Assembly (NCBI GenBank): GCA_023391815.1
Contig: JAEWAF010000054.1
Coordinates: 1 to 34,107, forward strand
Length of the DNA: 34,107 bases
Reading direction: 5' to 3'
DNA from: Pseudomonadota bacterium
Lineage (GTDB): Bacteria > Pseudomonadota > Gammaproteobacteria > Steroidobacterales > Steroidobacteraceae
Positions 1 through 7,878 of this stretch are shown here, piece after piece. The notes under the pieces were generated by a model. The model was not told the DNA's origin. It did no database searches and was given only the letters and a program-made list of their open reading frames with translations. Position 1 is the stretch's first letter; each line of letters starts with the position of its first letter. The position numbers and the translations under genes were made by a program.

Positions 1-74
1 ACGGGCCGAGCGATAGCGAAGGCAGTAGGGGAGCACGGTGCCGGGAAGCGCTAGGACGCTCCCGACGCCGCAGA

Positions 75-250
75 CCACTGACGCCTCCGACAGCGAGGCT
101 GCGATAGAAACGCCCAAGCGCCGCCGGCCACTGACGCCTCCGACAGCGAGGCTGCGATAGAAACGCCCATGCAGCGCAGACCACCGACCCCTCCGACAAC
201 GCCGGCAGCGATACAGACATCCGAGCGCCGCACACCACCGACGCCCGCTT
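75..250. repeat. 53-bp tandem repeat (about 3.3 copies)
   Basis: Two units starting at 75 and 128 share an identical 42-base block (75-116 and 128-169), giving a 53-bp period. A third unit (181-234) is clearly related but diverged, and a fourth begins at 235 and fades out by about 250. The array lies downstream of the TPR lipoprotein gene. I find no convincing coding frame through it, and the unit is not a multiple of three, so an in-frame protein repeat is unlikely. The rest of 1-278 holds nothing else I can name. Confidence 0.85.
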
Positions 251-278
251 CACTCTTGAAGCAAACAGCGAAGGCGTC

Positions 279-812
279 TCAACGAACTCCTTGCGCCCGA
301 ACCAGAGCTTCCTGCGCCTCCTGATTCTTCCCTCTCGCGCGCAGCGACTCCGCAATCAAACTCCATGCCGCCGAATGTGCTTTCGGAGCGTTCACGGACA
401 TGGACGCCGCCTTGCGCCCCATGTTCTCCGCCTGGACGTAATTTCCTTCCGCCTGCCTCACCTTGCCCAGCTCGATCCACAACAGCGGATTGGCCGGTTC
501 GATTCGTAACGCCCGCTCGATCGAGGAAGCCGCGACCGGATAGTTCTTCGACTTCAATTGAAGCTGCGCCTGGTTCACCAGCGCTTTCGACGCGGCACTC
601 AACACCGGTTCACGAATAACCGGAGCGGGCGGCGGCGGTTGCTCGCTGGGTTGTTCCGGCGGCGGCGCCGGGCGGGTTTCGACCGGGGGTTCCGTGGGTG
701 ACGGAGGAACGGGCGTCGGCGGGGCCGGGGCTCGGTAAGGAGGTGGGACCGTGCACGCCGCAACGACGAGCAGGGCCAGGATCGCGGGAAGTTTTCGCTG
801 CCAGGTAGTCAC
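279..812 (-). CDS. TPR-containing lipoprotein
   Basis: Small outer-membrane or periplasmic lipoprotein of 177 residues. The N-terminus has a basic start, a hydrophobic stretch and a lipobox ending V17-A18-A19-C20, so Cys20 is the likely lipidated residue. Residues 21-70 are a proline-rich linker (PAPP, PPPP runs), typical of a tether. Residues about 74-175 form TPR-like helices: one repeat is clear around 'ALRIEPANPLLWIELGKVR', followed by a helical pair with 'AENMGRKAASMS'. It lies 87 bases downstream of the PBP1B gene on the same strand. TPR lipoproteins encoded beside peptidoglycan synthases may act as scaffolds or regulators, so a role with PBP1B (as LpoB has in enterics) is possible but only inferred from position. 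No LpoB sequence signature is evident. Confidence 0.85.
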   Translation of the reverse strand: MTTWQRKLPAILALLVVAACTVPPPYRAPAPPTPVPPSPTEPPVETRPAPPPEQPSEQPPPPAPVIREPVLSAASKALVNQAQLQLKSKNYPVAASSIERALRIEPANPLLWIELGKVRQAEGNYVQAENMGRKAASMSVNAPKAHSAAWSLIAESLRARGKNQEAQEALVRAQGVR

Positions 813-899
813 GAGATTGTCAGACCATCGTCAACTGAAAAGTGTTCGCCCGTGGCTGAACACGCGGCCGGAAGATTTCTGCATCGTTCAGGTTCCCCA

Positions 900-3215
900 C
901 TATTGTCGCGTGATCCCACGCCACCATTCCTTGGCCTTCTCGCCGAGCTCACCGAAAACGTTGGTTGTACACGCCGGCTGCATCTGCAACTGCGTCCCCT
1001 TCGGTACGGCAATGGCGATCGGTTCTTCGCCGCAGTCCGGCCGGGTCCCCAGGCCCGTTGGAAATTCTATCCAGGTTTCCTGCAGGCTTTCCGGCAACGG
1101 CGCGCTCCAGGAACTTGTTCCAAGGTTGGCCATCAGGCGCGCCCACACCGGCAGCGAACCCGACGAGCCCGTGAGACCGGTGGGCGAGTTGTCGTCGTGA
1201 CCGATCCACACCACCGCGAGGTGGCTGCCCGAGAAGCCGGCGAACCAGCTGTCACGATAATCCGAAGACGTGCCGGATTTACCAGCGACCACCGTGCCTG
1301 GCGGCAGCGTCGCTCGCGCCCCGCGGCCGCTGCCGTGTTCGATGACTTCGACCATCATTCGATTCACCTGATAAACCGCGTCGGGGCTGGCCACCGGTGT
1401 GACTTCCAGCGCGAACGATTTCAGCGGCTCGCCTTGCGCGTCGAGCACCGAACGCACCGCTCGCAGCGGCGTGCTGAAGCCGCCGTTCGCGAACGCGTTG
1501 TACAACTGCGCCACTTCCAGCGGAGAAACATCGAGCGCGCCGAGCAACACCGACGGCAATTGCGGCGGCTCCTTCTCCAAGCCGAGCGCCACGAACTCCC
1601 GCGTCACCTTCGGCAAGCCAACGGTCAAGCCGAGATTCACGGTCGCGAGATTCATGGATTGCGCCAGCGCACGCACCAGCGGCACCGGACCGTAGAACTG
1701 CTCTTTGGCAATATTCCTTGGCTCCCACAGCTGGCCGTTGGCGAGCTTCACCGACACCGGGCCGTCCTCGATGATCGACGCCGCATGGAAGTTTCCGCTT
1801 TCGATGGCCGCGAGATAGATCACCGGTTTGACCAGCGAGCCGATCGAGCGCTTCGCATCCAATGCGCGATTGAACCCGGCGAAGCCGGCCTGCCGGCCGC
1901 CGACCATCGCGATCACTTCCCCGTTCTGGGGGGCGGTGACGACGACCACGCCTTCCAGCGGCACCTTCGATTTCGTCTTGCTGGTCTTATCGAGTCGATC
2001 CAGTTCTTGCGTGAGCGCTTTTTCCGCCTGCGACTGCACCGTCGGATCGAGCGTCGAAAAAATCCTCAGCCCGGCCTCGGTCAGATCTTCTTCGCGATAG
2101 TCACGTCGCAAGGTGCGTCGAACCAGATCGAGGAACGCCGGGTAGTAACCGCCACCGGCTTGCGTGCCGGAACTCACGATGCCGAGCGGACGCTTCGCCG
2201 CCTTCTTCGCCATGTCCGGCGCAATGACGCCGTGATCGGCCATGAGCTTCAACACCAGATCGCGCCGCTCGCGCGCTCGCTCGGGATGACGGCGCGGATC
2301 GTAATAAGACGGGCCACGCACGATAGCGACGAGCAGCGCGACTTCGTGCAGCTGCAATTCCGCCAGCGGCTTGCCGAAATAAAACTGACTGGCGAGACCG
2401 AAGCCGTGAATCGCGCGCCGGCCGTCCTGACCGAGATAGATCTCGTTGATGTACGCGTTCATCAAATCCGGCTTGCTGAAATGCACTTCCAGCAGCATGG
2501 CCATCATCGCTTCTTCGAACTTGCGGCCCAGCGTGCGGCGGTTGTCGAGGAAGTAGCTCTTCACCAGCTGCTGGGTGAGCGTCGAGCCGCCTTGCTCGAT
2601 CTGACCCGCCCGTAGATTCACAAAAGCGGCGCGCAGGATCGCCGTGGGATTCACGCCCCAGTGCGAATCGAACTTGCGGTCCTCGACCACTTTCAGCGCG
2701 GCGGGCAACAACTGAGAGACTTCCTCCGGTGTGACCACGACGCGGTCTTCACCATGGATCGGGAAGATGCTGCCGATGAGCAGCGGGTCGAGGCGGAAGA
2801 TCGGGACCTCTTCGTTGCGGCCGTTGCGCATGTCCTCGATGCCGTTGCCGCTGGTTTTGATGGTCAGCAGCTGCGGCTCTTGCAGCGCGTCCGGAAACTG
2901 GAAACGACGATTGATCAGATCGATGCGCGTGCCCTGGCGGCTGTAGCTGCCGGGATGCTGAGGTTTGTCGACGCGCTGATAGCCGAGCCGCTGCAGATCC
3001 TGCTCGAGCGTGTCGGCGCTGGAGGCCAGGCCCACGTACAGCTCGGTGGGCTGCGCATACACCTGCGCCGGCAAGGTCCAGCGACGGCCTTCGAACTGAC
3101 TGGTGATCTTGCGATCGAGGGTGAACACCCACAGGGTCAAAGCGATCGCCGCGACGCCGAAGGCGAGGGCGAGGGCCGCAAAAATCTGCTTACGATATTT
3201 TTTCAGTGCTCTCAT
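900..3215 (-). CDS. mrcB: Penicillin-binding protein 1B (bifunctional transglycosylase/transpeptidase)
   Basis: Class A PBP of 771 residues that polymerises lipid II glycan strands and cross-links them in the periplasm, anchored in the inner membrane. Visible parts: a short cytoplasmic basic tail and one transmembrane segment (about 12-32); a UB2H-like region (about 60-145), which separates PBP1B from PBP1A; and a GT51 domain (about 160-330) with the catalytic glutamate in 'VVEDRKFDSHWG' (E178) and the 'GGSTLTQQL' motif. The transpeptidase domain (about 420-700) has S460-L-V-K463, S520-M-N522 and K646-S-G-T649. All catalytic residues are present and the length fits the family. The C-terminus (about 700-771) carries two cysteines (in 'RPDCGEEP' and 'QPACTTN') that could form a disulphide. 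Divergent from the antiporter gene with 152 bases between them. Confidence 0.97.
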   Translation of the reverse strand: MRALKKYRKQIFAALALAFGVAAIALTLWVFTLDRKITSQFEGRRWTLPAQVYAQPTELYVGLASSADTLEQDLQRLGYQRVDKPQHPGSYSRQGTRIDLINRRFQFPDALQEPQLLTIKTSGNGIEDMRNGRNEEVPIFRLDPLLIGSIFPIHGEDRVVVTPEEVSQLLPAALKVVEDRKFDSHWGVNPTAILRAAFVNLRAGQIEQGGSTLTQQLVKSYFLDNRRTLGRKFEEAMMAMLLEVHFSKPDLMNAYINEIYLGQDGRRAIHGFGLASQFYFGKPLAELQLHEVALLVAIVRGPSYYDPRRHPERARERRDLVLKLMADHGVIAPDMAKKAAKRPLGIVSSGTQAGGGYYPAFLDLVRRTLRRDYREEDLTEAGLRIFSTLDPTVQSQAEKALTQELDRLDKTSKTKSKVPLEGVVVVTAPQNGEVIAMVGGRQAGFAGFNRALDAKRSIGSLVKPVIYLAAIESGNFHAASIIEDGPVSVKLANGQLWEPRNIAKEQFYGPVPLVRALAQSMNLATVNLGLTVGLPKVTREFVALGLEKEPPQLPSVLLGALDVSPLEVAQLYNAFANGGFSTPLRAVRSVLDAQGEPLKSFALEVTPVASPDAVYQVNRMMVEVIEHGSGRGARATLPPGTVVAGKSGTSSDYRDSWFAGFSGSHLAVVWIGHDDNSPTGLTGSSGSLPVWARLMANLGTSSWSAPLPESLQETWIEFPTGLGTRPDCGEEPIAIAVPKGTQLQMQPACTTNVFGELGEKAKEWWRGITRQ

Positions 3216-3367
3216 CTCGAATCTGTGTCATCCACGGCAGGACTTCCGTCATCAGCTTGCGGCAGGATTCGGGCAAACCGATGGCAAAGTCGTGAGGCGA
3301 CGCATGCTACATTGCTTCTCGCCGTTCGCGCTGAATCCTCGCCGACCCTGGCCGCCACCCATCATGC
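3216..3367. other. Divergent intergenic region mrcB / kef
   Basis: The 152 bases between the divergent starts of mrcB and the potassium/proton antiporter gene must hold both promoters. A TACATT hexamer near 3309 could be a plus-strand -10 box, but I see no well-spaced -35 match, so no promoter is called. No clear operator palindrome was found beyond the small ATGCAT at the antiporter start. Confidence 0.4.
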
Positions 3368-5029
3368 ATGAATCATGAAATACCCCTGGTTCTGAACGTC
3401 GCGGTCGCGCTTGCCATTGCGGTGGCCGGCGGCTTCCTCGCAAGCTGGCTCCGGCAGTCGCCGATCTTCGGCTATTTGCTGGCCGGCGTGGCCATTGGAC
3501 CGTTCACCCCAGGATTCGTTGGCGATCGCGAGAACATCGCGCTGCTGGCCGATGTAGGCGTGATCTTCCTCATGTTCGGCCTCGGCGTGGCGTTCTCGTT
3601 CAAGGACCTGGCGCGCGTCCGGGCCATTGCCACCGTCGGCACCTCGGTGCAGGTGATATTCACCATTCTGGGCGGGACCCTCGCCGGCATGGCGATGGGC
3701 TGGGGAGTGCTGGCCGGTACGGTGTTCGGGGTGGCGCTCGCGGCCAGCAGCTCCATGGTGATTCTGAAGACGCTGCTGGATCGGGGCGAAATCGCTTCCA
3801 GTCACGGCCGGCTGCTGCTGTCGATGGCGATCGTGCAGGACCTCATCATCGTCGTGCTGATCGTAGTGCTGCCCCAGCTGGTGTCCTCGCAGGCCGGCGC
3901 GACGCCGACGGACGTGGCCATCGAGGTCGGGATCACCATTCTGAAAGCGACGGTGTTCATCGGCGTGTCGCTCGCCATCGGCTTGCGGGCGGTGCCGTGG
4001 CTGATGGGGCTCATTTCCCGGATGCGCTCGTCCGAATTGTTCATCGTCACGGCCGCCGTCTTGGCGCTGGGCGCGGCGAGTGTCAGCACATTGCTCGGCC
4101 TGTCGCCCGCGCTCGGCGCGTTCGTGGCCGGACTGCTGCTGTCGGAGAGCGAGTTCGATCATCGCGTGATTTCCGAGGTCGTGCCGGTGCGCGACCTGTT
4201 CGCGACGCTGTTTTTCGTGTCGGTGGGCATGTTGATCGATCTCGATTTCATCGTCGCGAACTGGCCGGCGGTGCTGGCGGTCGCCGCGTTCACGGTACTG
4301 CTCAAATTCGTGGCGACCGCGCTGGGCATCGTGCCGTTCCGCTTGACGGCCCGGACCGCGGCGTTCACCGCGCTCGGCATGATTCCGGTCGGCGAGCTCA
4401 ATTTCGTGCTGGCGCAAATCGGTCTGCAGACACAGGCTCTTTCGCCGCAGATCTACAATCTGATTCTGACCTCGGCATTGGTCACCATCGTGCTGACGCC
4501 CTCGGCATTCGCGGTGGCGCCCAGGCTCGGCGAATTCATCTTGCATCATCGCTGGCTGCGGCGTTCGTTCGACACTGGCACCGGCGCGAGCGGCGAAGGC
4601 GCGCAACTGGAAGCTCATGCCATCGTCATCGGGTACGGCCGGGTGGGCCAGAGCGTCGCTCGCGGGTTGCGGGACGCGGGCATCAGCGTGGCCGTCATCG
4701 ATTCCAGATTGTCACGGGTGCGCGACGGCGTCGCCGATGGACTGCCTGCGATTTACGGAAACGCATTCTCTCCTACCGTTCTCGAAGCTGCTCATGTCGC
4801 CAATGCCCGACTGGCGGTCGTCGCCTTGCCCGATTTCGCGCCGGCCCGCGCGGCCATCAATCAGCTGCGGGCCCTCAATCCAGCGGTCGTCATAGCAGCC
4901 CGAGCCGAGCAGTCGGTGAACGAACCGGCGTTACGAGCGGCGGGCGCGCACCTGGTGATCGTGCCGGAGTTGGCGGGAGCCACAGCGTTGTTACACGGCG
5001 CGCTGGATATGTTGGGCGCGGCCCGCTGA
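3368..5029 (+). CDS. Kef/YbaL-type monovalent cation:proton antiporter with RCK/TrkA-N domain
   Basis: Inner-membrane CPA2-family antiporter of 553 residues, expected to exchange K+ (or Na+) for protons. Residues 1-390 are a run of about 12-13 hydrophobic segments starting 'LRQSPIFGYLLAGVAIGP', characteristic of KefB/KefC/YbaL. After a linker, residues about 418-545 form a Rossmann-type TrkA-N domain with the nucleotide-binding motif 'GYGRVGQ'. No TrkA-C domain follows, as in YbaL-type proteins. Its stop codon lies two bases from the stop of the convergent trkH, so the two transcripts must meet. A cation exporter next to the TrkAH importer makes this a potassium homeostasis block. The exact ion cannot be told from sequence. 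Confidence 0.93.
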   Translation: MNHEIPLVLNVAVALAIAVAGGFLASWLRQSPIFGYLLAGVAIGPFTPGFVGDRENIALLADVGVIFLMFGLGVAFSFKDLARVRAIATVGTSVQVIFTILGGTLAGMAMGWGVLAGTVFGVALAASSSMVILKTLLDRGEIASSHGRLLLSMAIVQDLIIVVLIVVLPQLVSSQAGATPTDVAIEVGITILKATVFIGVSLAIGLRAVPWLMGLISRMRSSELFIVTAAVLALGAASVSTLLGLSPALGAFVAGLLLSESEFDHRVISEVVPVRDLFATLFFVSVGMLIDLDFIVANWPAVLAVAAFTVLLKFVATALGIVPFRLTARTAAFTALGMIPVGELNFVLAQIGLQTQALSPQIYNLILTSALVTIVLTPSAFAVAPRLGEFILHHRWLRRSFDTGTGASGEGAQLEAHAIVIGYGRVGQSVARGLRDAGISVAVIDSRLSRVRDGVADGLPAIYGNAFSPTVLEAAHVANARLAVVALPDFAPARAAINQLRALNPAVVIAARAEQSVNEPALRAAGAHLVIVPELAGATALLHGALDMLGAAR

Positions 5030-5031
5030 GC

Positions 5032-6480
5032 TCAACGGCGCCAGAACGAAGGCGTCGCGATCACCAGCAGCGGAAAAATCTCCAGGCGGCCGAGCAACAT
5101 CGCGATCACGCACAGCCATTTGCCGGGCTCGTTGATCGAACGGAAGTTCGACGACACTTCGCCCAGCCCCACGCCGTAGTTGTTGATGCACGAGGCGATC
5201 GCGGAGAACGCCGTCACGTGGTCGGCGCCCGCGATCATCATCAACACCATCAGCACCGCGAACAGAATCATGTAAGCGGCGAAGAAACCCCACACCGAAT
5301 CGATGATGCGCCAGTCGACCGGCTTGCTGCCGATGCGCACCGGGATTTCGGCGCTGGGATGGATCAGCCGCTGTACTTCGCGCTGACCTTGTTTCCAGAT
5401 CAGCAACCAGCGGATCACTTTCATGCCGCCCGAGGTGGAACCCGCCGAGCCGCTGATGAACGTCGCGAGCAGCAGGATCACCGGGATCGCGCCGGGCCAC
5501 ACTGAGTAATCGGTGGTGAAGAAACCCGTGCCGGTCTGCGCTGAGATCGCCGTGAACACCGACTGTCGAATGGCCGTGTCGGTCGGATAGACGCCGTTGA
5601 CGAGCAGCATCCCCAGGGTCAGCAGGAACAGGCACGTCACCAGGAACAGGAAGGCGCGAAACTCAGGATCGCGGAAATAATCCTGCAGCCGACGATAGCG
5701 CCACACGAAGAAGTGCAACGCGAAGTTCACGGCACCGAGGAACATGAACAGCGACGCCACGATCTCGACGGCCACGTTGTCGAAATAGCCGAGGCTCGAG
5801 TCGTGCGTCGAGTGGCCGCCGGTGGATACCGTCGAGAAGGAGTGAGCGATCGCGTCGAACGGCGACATGCCTGCCAACCAATAGCAGACTGCGCAAAGCA
5901 CGGTGAGCGTCACATAGATCACCCACAATGCCTTGGCGGTCTCGGTGATGCGCGGTGTGAGTCGCACGTCCTTCGCGGGACGCGGGCTCTCCGCTTTCAA
6001 CAATTGCATGCCGCCGACGCCCAGCATCGGCAGCAGCGCGACTGCCAACACGACGATACCGATGCCGCCGAGCCATTGGATCTGCTGCCGGAAATACAAA
6101 ATGGATATCGGCAACTCTTCCAAGCCGACCAGCACGGTCGCGCCCGTGGTCGTGAATCCCGAGACGGCCTCGAACACTGCGTCGGTCAGATCGAGATCCG
6201 GTCTGTCGGAAATCAGCAGCGGCACCGCGCCCGCCAGGCCGAGCACCACCCAGAACATCGACACGATCAAAAATCCGTCCCGGACTCGCAGCTCGCGGTG
6301 TTCCTTGCGCGCCGGCCACCAGATGAGCGCGCCGACCGCCAGCATGCCGCAGAACGAATCGAAGAACGGTTGCCAGTGACCGTCGCCGAAATACAGCGAC
6401 ACGCCGATCGGCGGGAGCATGGTCACGCTGAATAACATCAGCAGCTGACCCATGATGCGCTGGACGGTGAGGAAGTTCAT
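5032..6480 (-). CDS. trkH: Trk potassium uptake system, membrane subunit TrkH
   Basis: Potassium-translocating subunit of the Trk system (482 residues, normal length) in the inner membrane, working with the NAD(H)-binding TrkA. The four pore-loop regions with selectivity-filter-like glycines are visible: 'GFTTTGATV', 'STVSTGGHST', 'QTGTGFFTTDYS' and 'GSAGSTSGGMK', separated by pairs of hydrophobic helices. The TSGG motif of the last loop and the following Lys/Arg are well kept. It begins 9 bases after the trkA stop, so it is the last gene of a uvrD-trkA-trkH operon. No clear Shine-Dalgarno precedes the ATG, which suggests translational dependence on trkA. Confidence 0.96.
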   Translation of the reverse strand: MNFLTVQRIMGQLLMLFSVTMLPPIGVSLYFGDGHWQPFFDSFCGMLAVGALIWWPARKEHRELRVRDGFLIVSMFWVVLGLAGAVPLLISDRPDLDLTDAVFEAVSGFTTTGATVLVGLEELPISILYFRQQIQWLGGIGIVVLAVALLPMLGVGGMQLLKAESPRPAKDVRLTPRITETAKALWVIYVTLTVLCAVCYWLAGMSPFDAIAHSFSTVSTGGHSTHDSSLGYFDNVAVEIVASLFMFLGAVNFALHFFVWRYRRLQDYFRDPEFRAFLFLVTCLFLLTLGMLLVNGVYPTDTAIRQSVFTAISAQTGTGFFTTDYSVWPGAIPVILLLATFISGSAGSTSGGMKVIRWLLIWKQGQREVQRLIHPSAEIPVRIGSKPVDWRIIDSVWGFFAAYMILFAVLMVLMMIAGADHVTAFSAIASCINNYGVGLGEVSSNFRSINEPGKWLCVIAMLLGRLEIFPLLVIATPSFWRR

Positions 6481-6489
6481 CAGGGCGCT

Positions 6490-7878
6490 TTATCTGGCGT
6501 GCCGGCGGGGCACATCGAACAGGCGCTCGACCGCTTCGACGTGGCGACGGTCGGTGAGGAACAGAATCACGTGGTCGTCGCGCTGGATCATGGTGTCATG
6601 GTGCGCAATCAAGACCTGGTCACCGCGGGCAATGGCCGCAATGGTCGTGCCCTCGGGCAGCGGAATGTTTTCGATGCGCTTGCCGATCACGCGGCCTTCA
6701 CCTTGCACGCCGTGCACGATGACTTCCAATGCCTCGGCCGCGCCGCGCCTGAGTGAGTGCACGCGAACCACGTCGCCACGACGGACGTGAGCCAGCAGTG
6801 AACCGATCGTCACTTGCTGCGGCGACAGTGCGATGTCGATGGAACCGCTCTGCATGAGCTCGGCGTACGCCGGGCGATTGATCAGCGCCATCACTTTGTG
6901 ACAGCCCAGTCGCTTCGCCAGCATGGCAGACAGAATGTTCGCTTCCTCGGCATTCGTGACGGCGACGAATACGTCGGCGCTGTCGATGTTTTCTTCGAGC
7001 AGCAGCTCTTCATCGGCGGCGTCGCCGCTGAGCACGATGGTATTGCTCAGCTGCTCCGACACACGCCGGGCTCGACGCGGATCGCGTTCGATGAGCTTGA
7101 CCTGGTGATTCACCTCCAGGGTCTGCGCGAGCCGGAACCCGATGTTGCCGCCGCCAGCGATGACCACGCGGCGTACCGGGTCCTCGAGCTTCTGCATTTC
7201 GTTCATCACCAGGCGGATGTCCTCGCGCGCGGCTATGAAGAACACCTCGTCGCCGTGCTCGATCACGGTGTCGCCTTCGGGCTTGATGCTCTGACCGCCG
7301 CGATAGATGGCGGCCACCCGGGCGTCGCGACCTTCGATATGCGTCGGCAGTTGTTTCAATTGCTGACCCACCAGCGCGCCGCCGCTCAGAGCTTTCACGC
7401 CGACCAGTCGAATGCGGCCATCGGCGAAGTCCAGCACCTGGAGCGCGCCGGGGTACTTGATCAAGTGCACGACGTGCTCGGTCACCAGCTGCTCGGGGCT
7501 GATCGGCACGTCGACGGCGAACGCGCGGTCCTCGTGCGAGAACAGCTTGGTGTGTTTGGTGAAATCGGCGGAGCGGATGCGGGCGATGCGCGTCGCGTCC
7601 TTGTTGAACAGACTCCAGGCAATCTGACAGGCCACCATGTTCACTTCGTCGCTGTTGGTCAGCGCGATGAAGATGTCGGCGTCGCGTGCGCCGGCCGCTT
7701 CGAGCACGCTCGGTTGCGTACCGCTGCCGACCAGTGTGCGAATGTCGAGACGGTCCTGCAGATCGCGCAGGAGCTCGTCATTTACATCGACGACCGTGAC
7801 TTCGTTGGCTGCTTCGCGCGCCAGGTGGTAGGCGGCGGTGCGACCCACCTGTCCGGCGCCGAGGATGATTATTTTCAT
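6490..7878 (-). CDS. trkA: Trk potassium uptake regulatory subunit TrkA
   Basis: Peripheral cytoplasmic subunit that gates TrkH in response to nucleotides. The protein is 462 residues when started at the ATG ending at 7878. A longer upstream start is rejected because this ATG gives the canonical N-terminus 'MKIIILGAGQVG' and overlaps the uvrD stop in an ATGA arrangement. Two TrkA-N/TrkA-C modules are visible: a first Rossmann motif G7-A-G-Q-V-G12, and a second 'GGGNIG' near residue 236. The pairing of two RCK units in one chain is the normal enterobacterial TrkA plan. It lies between uvrD (4-base overlap) and trkH. Confidence 0.97.
   Translation of the reverse strand: MKIIILGAGQVGRTAAYHLAREAANEVTVVDVNDELLRDLQDRLDIRTLVGSGTQPSVLEAAGARDADIFIALTNSDEVNMVACQIAWSLFNKDATRIARIRSADFTKHTKLFSHEDRAFAVDVPISPEQLVTEHVVHLIKYPGALQVLDFADGRIRLVGVKALSGGALVGQQLKQLPTHIEGRDARVAAIYRGGQSIKPEGDTVIEHGDEVFFIAAREDIRLVMNEMQKLEDPVRRVVIAGGGNIGFRLAQTLEVNHQVKLIERDPRRARRVSEQLSNTIVLSGDAADEELLLEENIDSADVFVAVTNAEEANILSAMLAKRLGCHKVMALINRPAYAELMQSGSIDIALSPQQVTIGSLLAHVRRGDVVRVHSLRRGAAEALEVIVHGVQGEGRVIGKRIENIPLPEGTTIAAIARGDQVLIAHHDTMIQRDDHVILFLTDRRHVEAVERLFDVPRRHAR

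Noticed and set aside
75..250. CRISPR array
   Set aside because: The units are contiguous 53-bp tandem repeats without unique spacers, and no cas gene is present.
852..2615. Long open frame on the plus strand opposite mrcB
   Set aside because: It lies fully antisense to PBP1B, whose motifs are complete. The frame is Arg/His/Gln-rich without recognisable domains, as expected from the shadow of a high-GC gene.
3362..4618. 418-codon minus-strand frame opposite the antiporter gene
   Set aside because: The composition is extreme (Arg, His, Glu, Gln, Asp) with no hydrophobic core; it is the antisense shadow of transmembrane helices.
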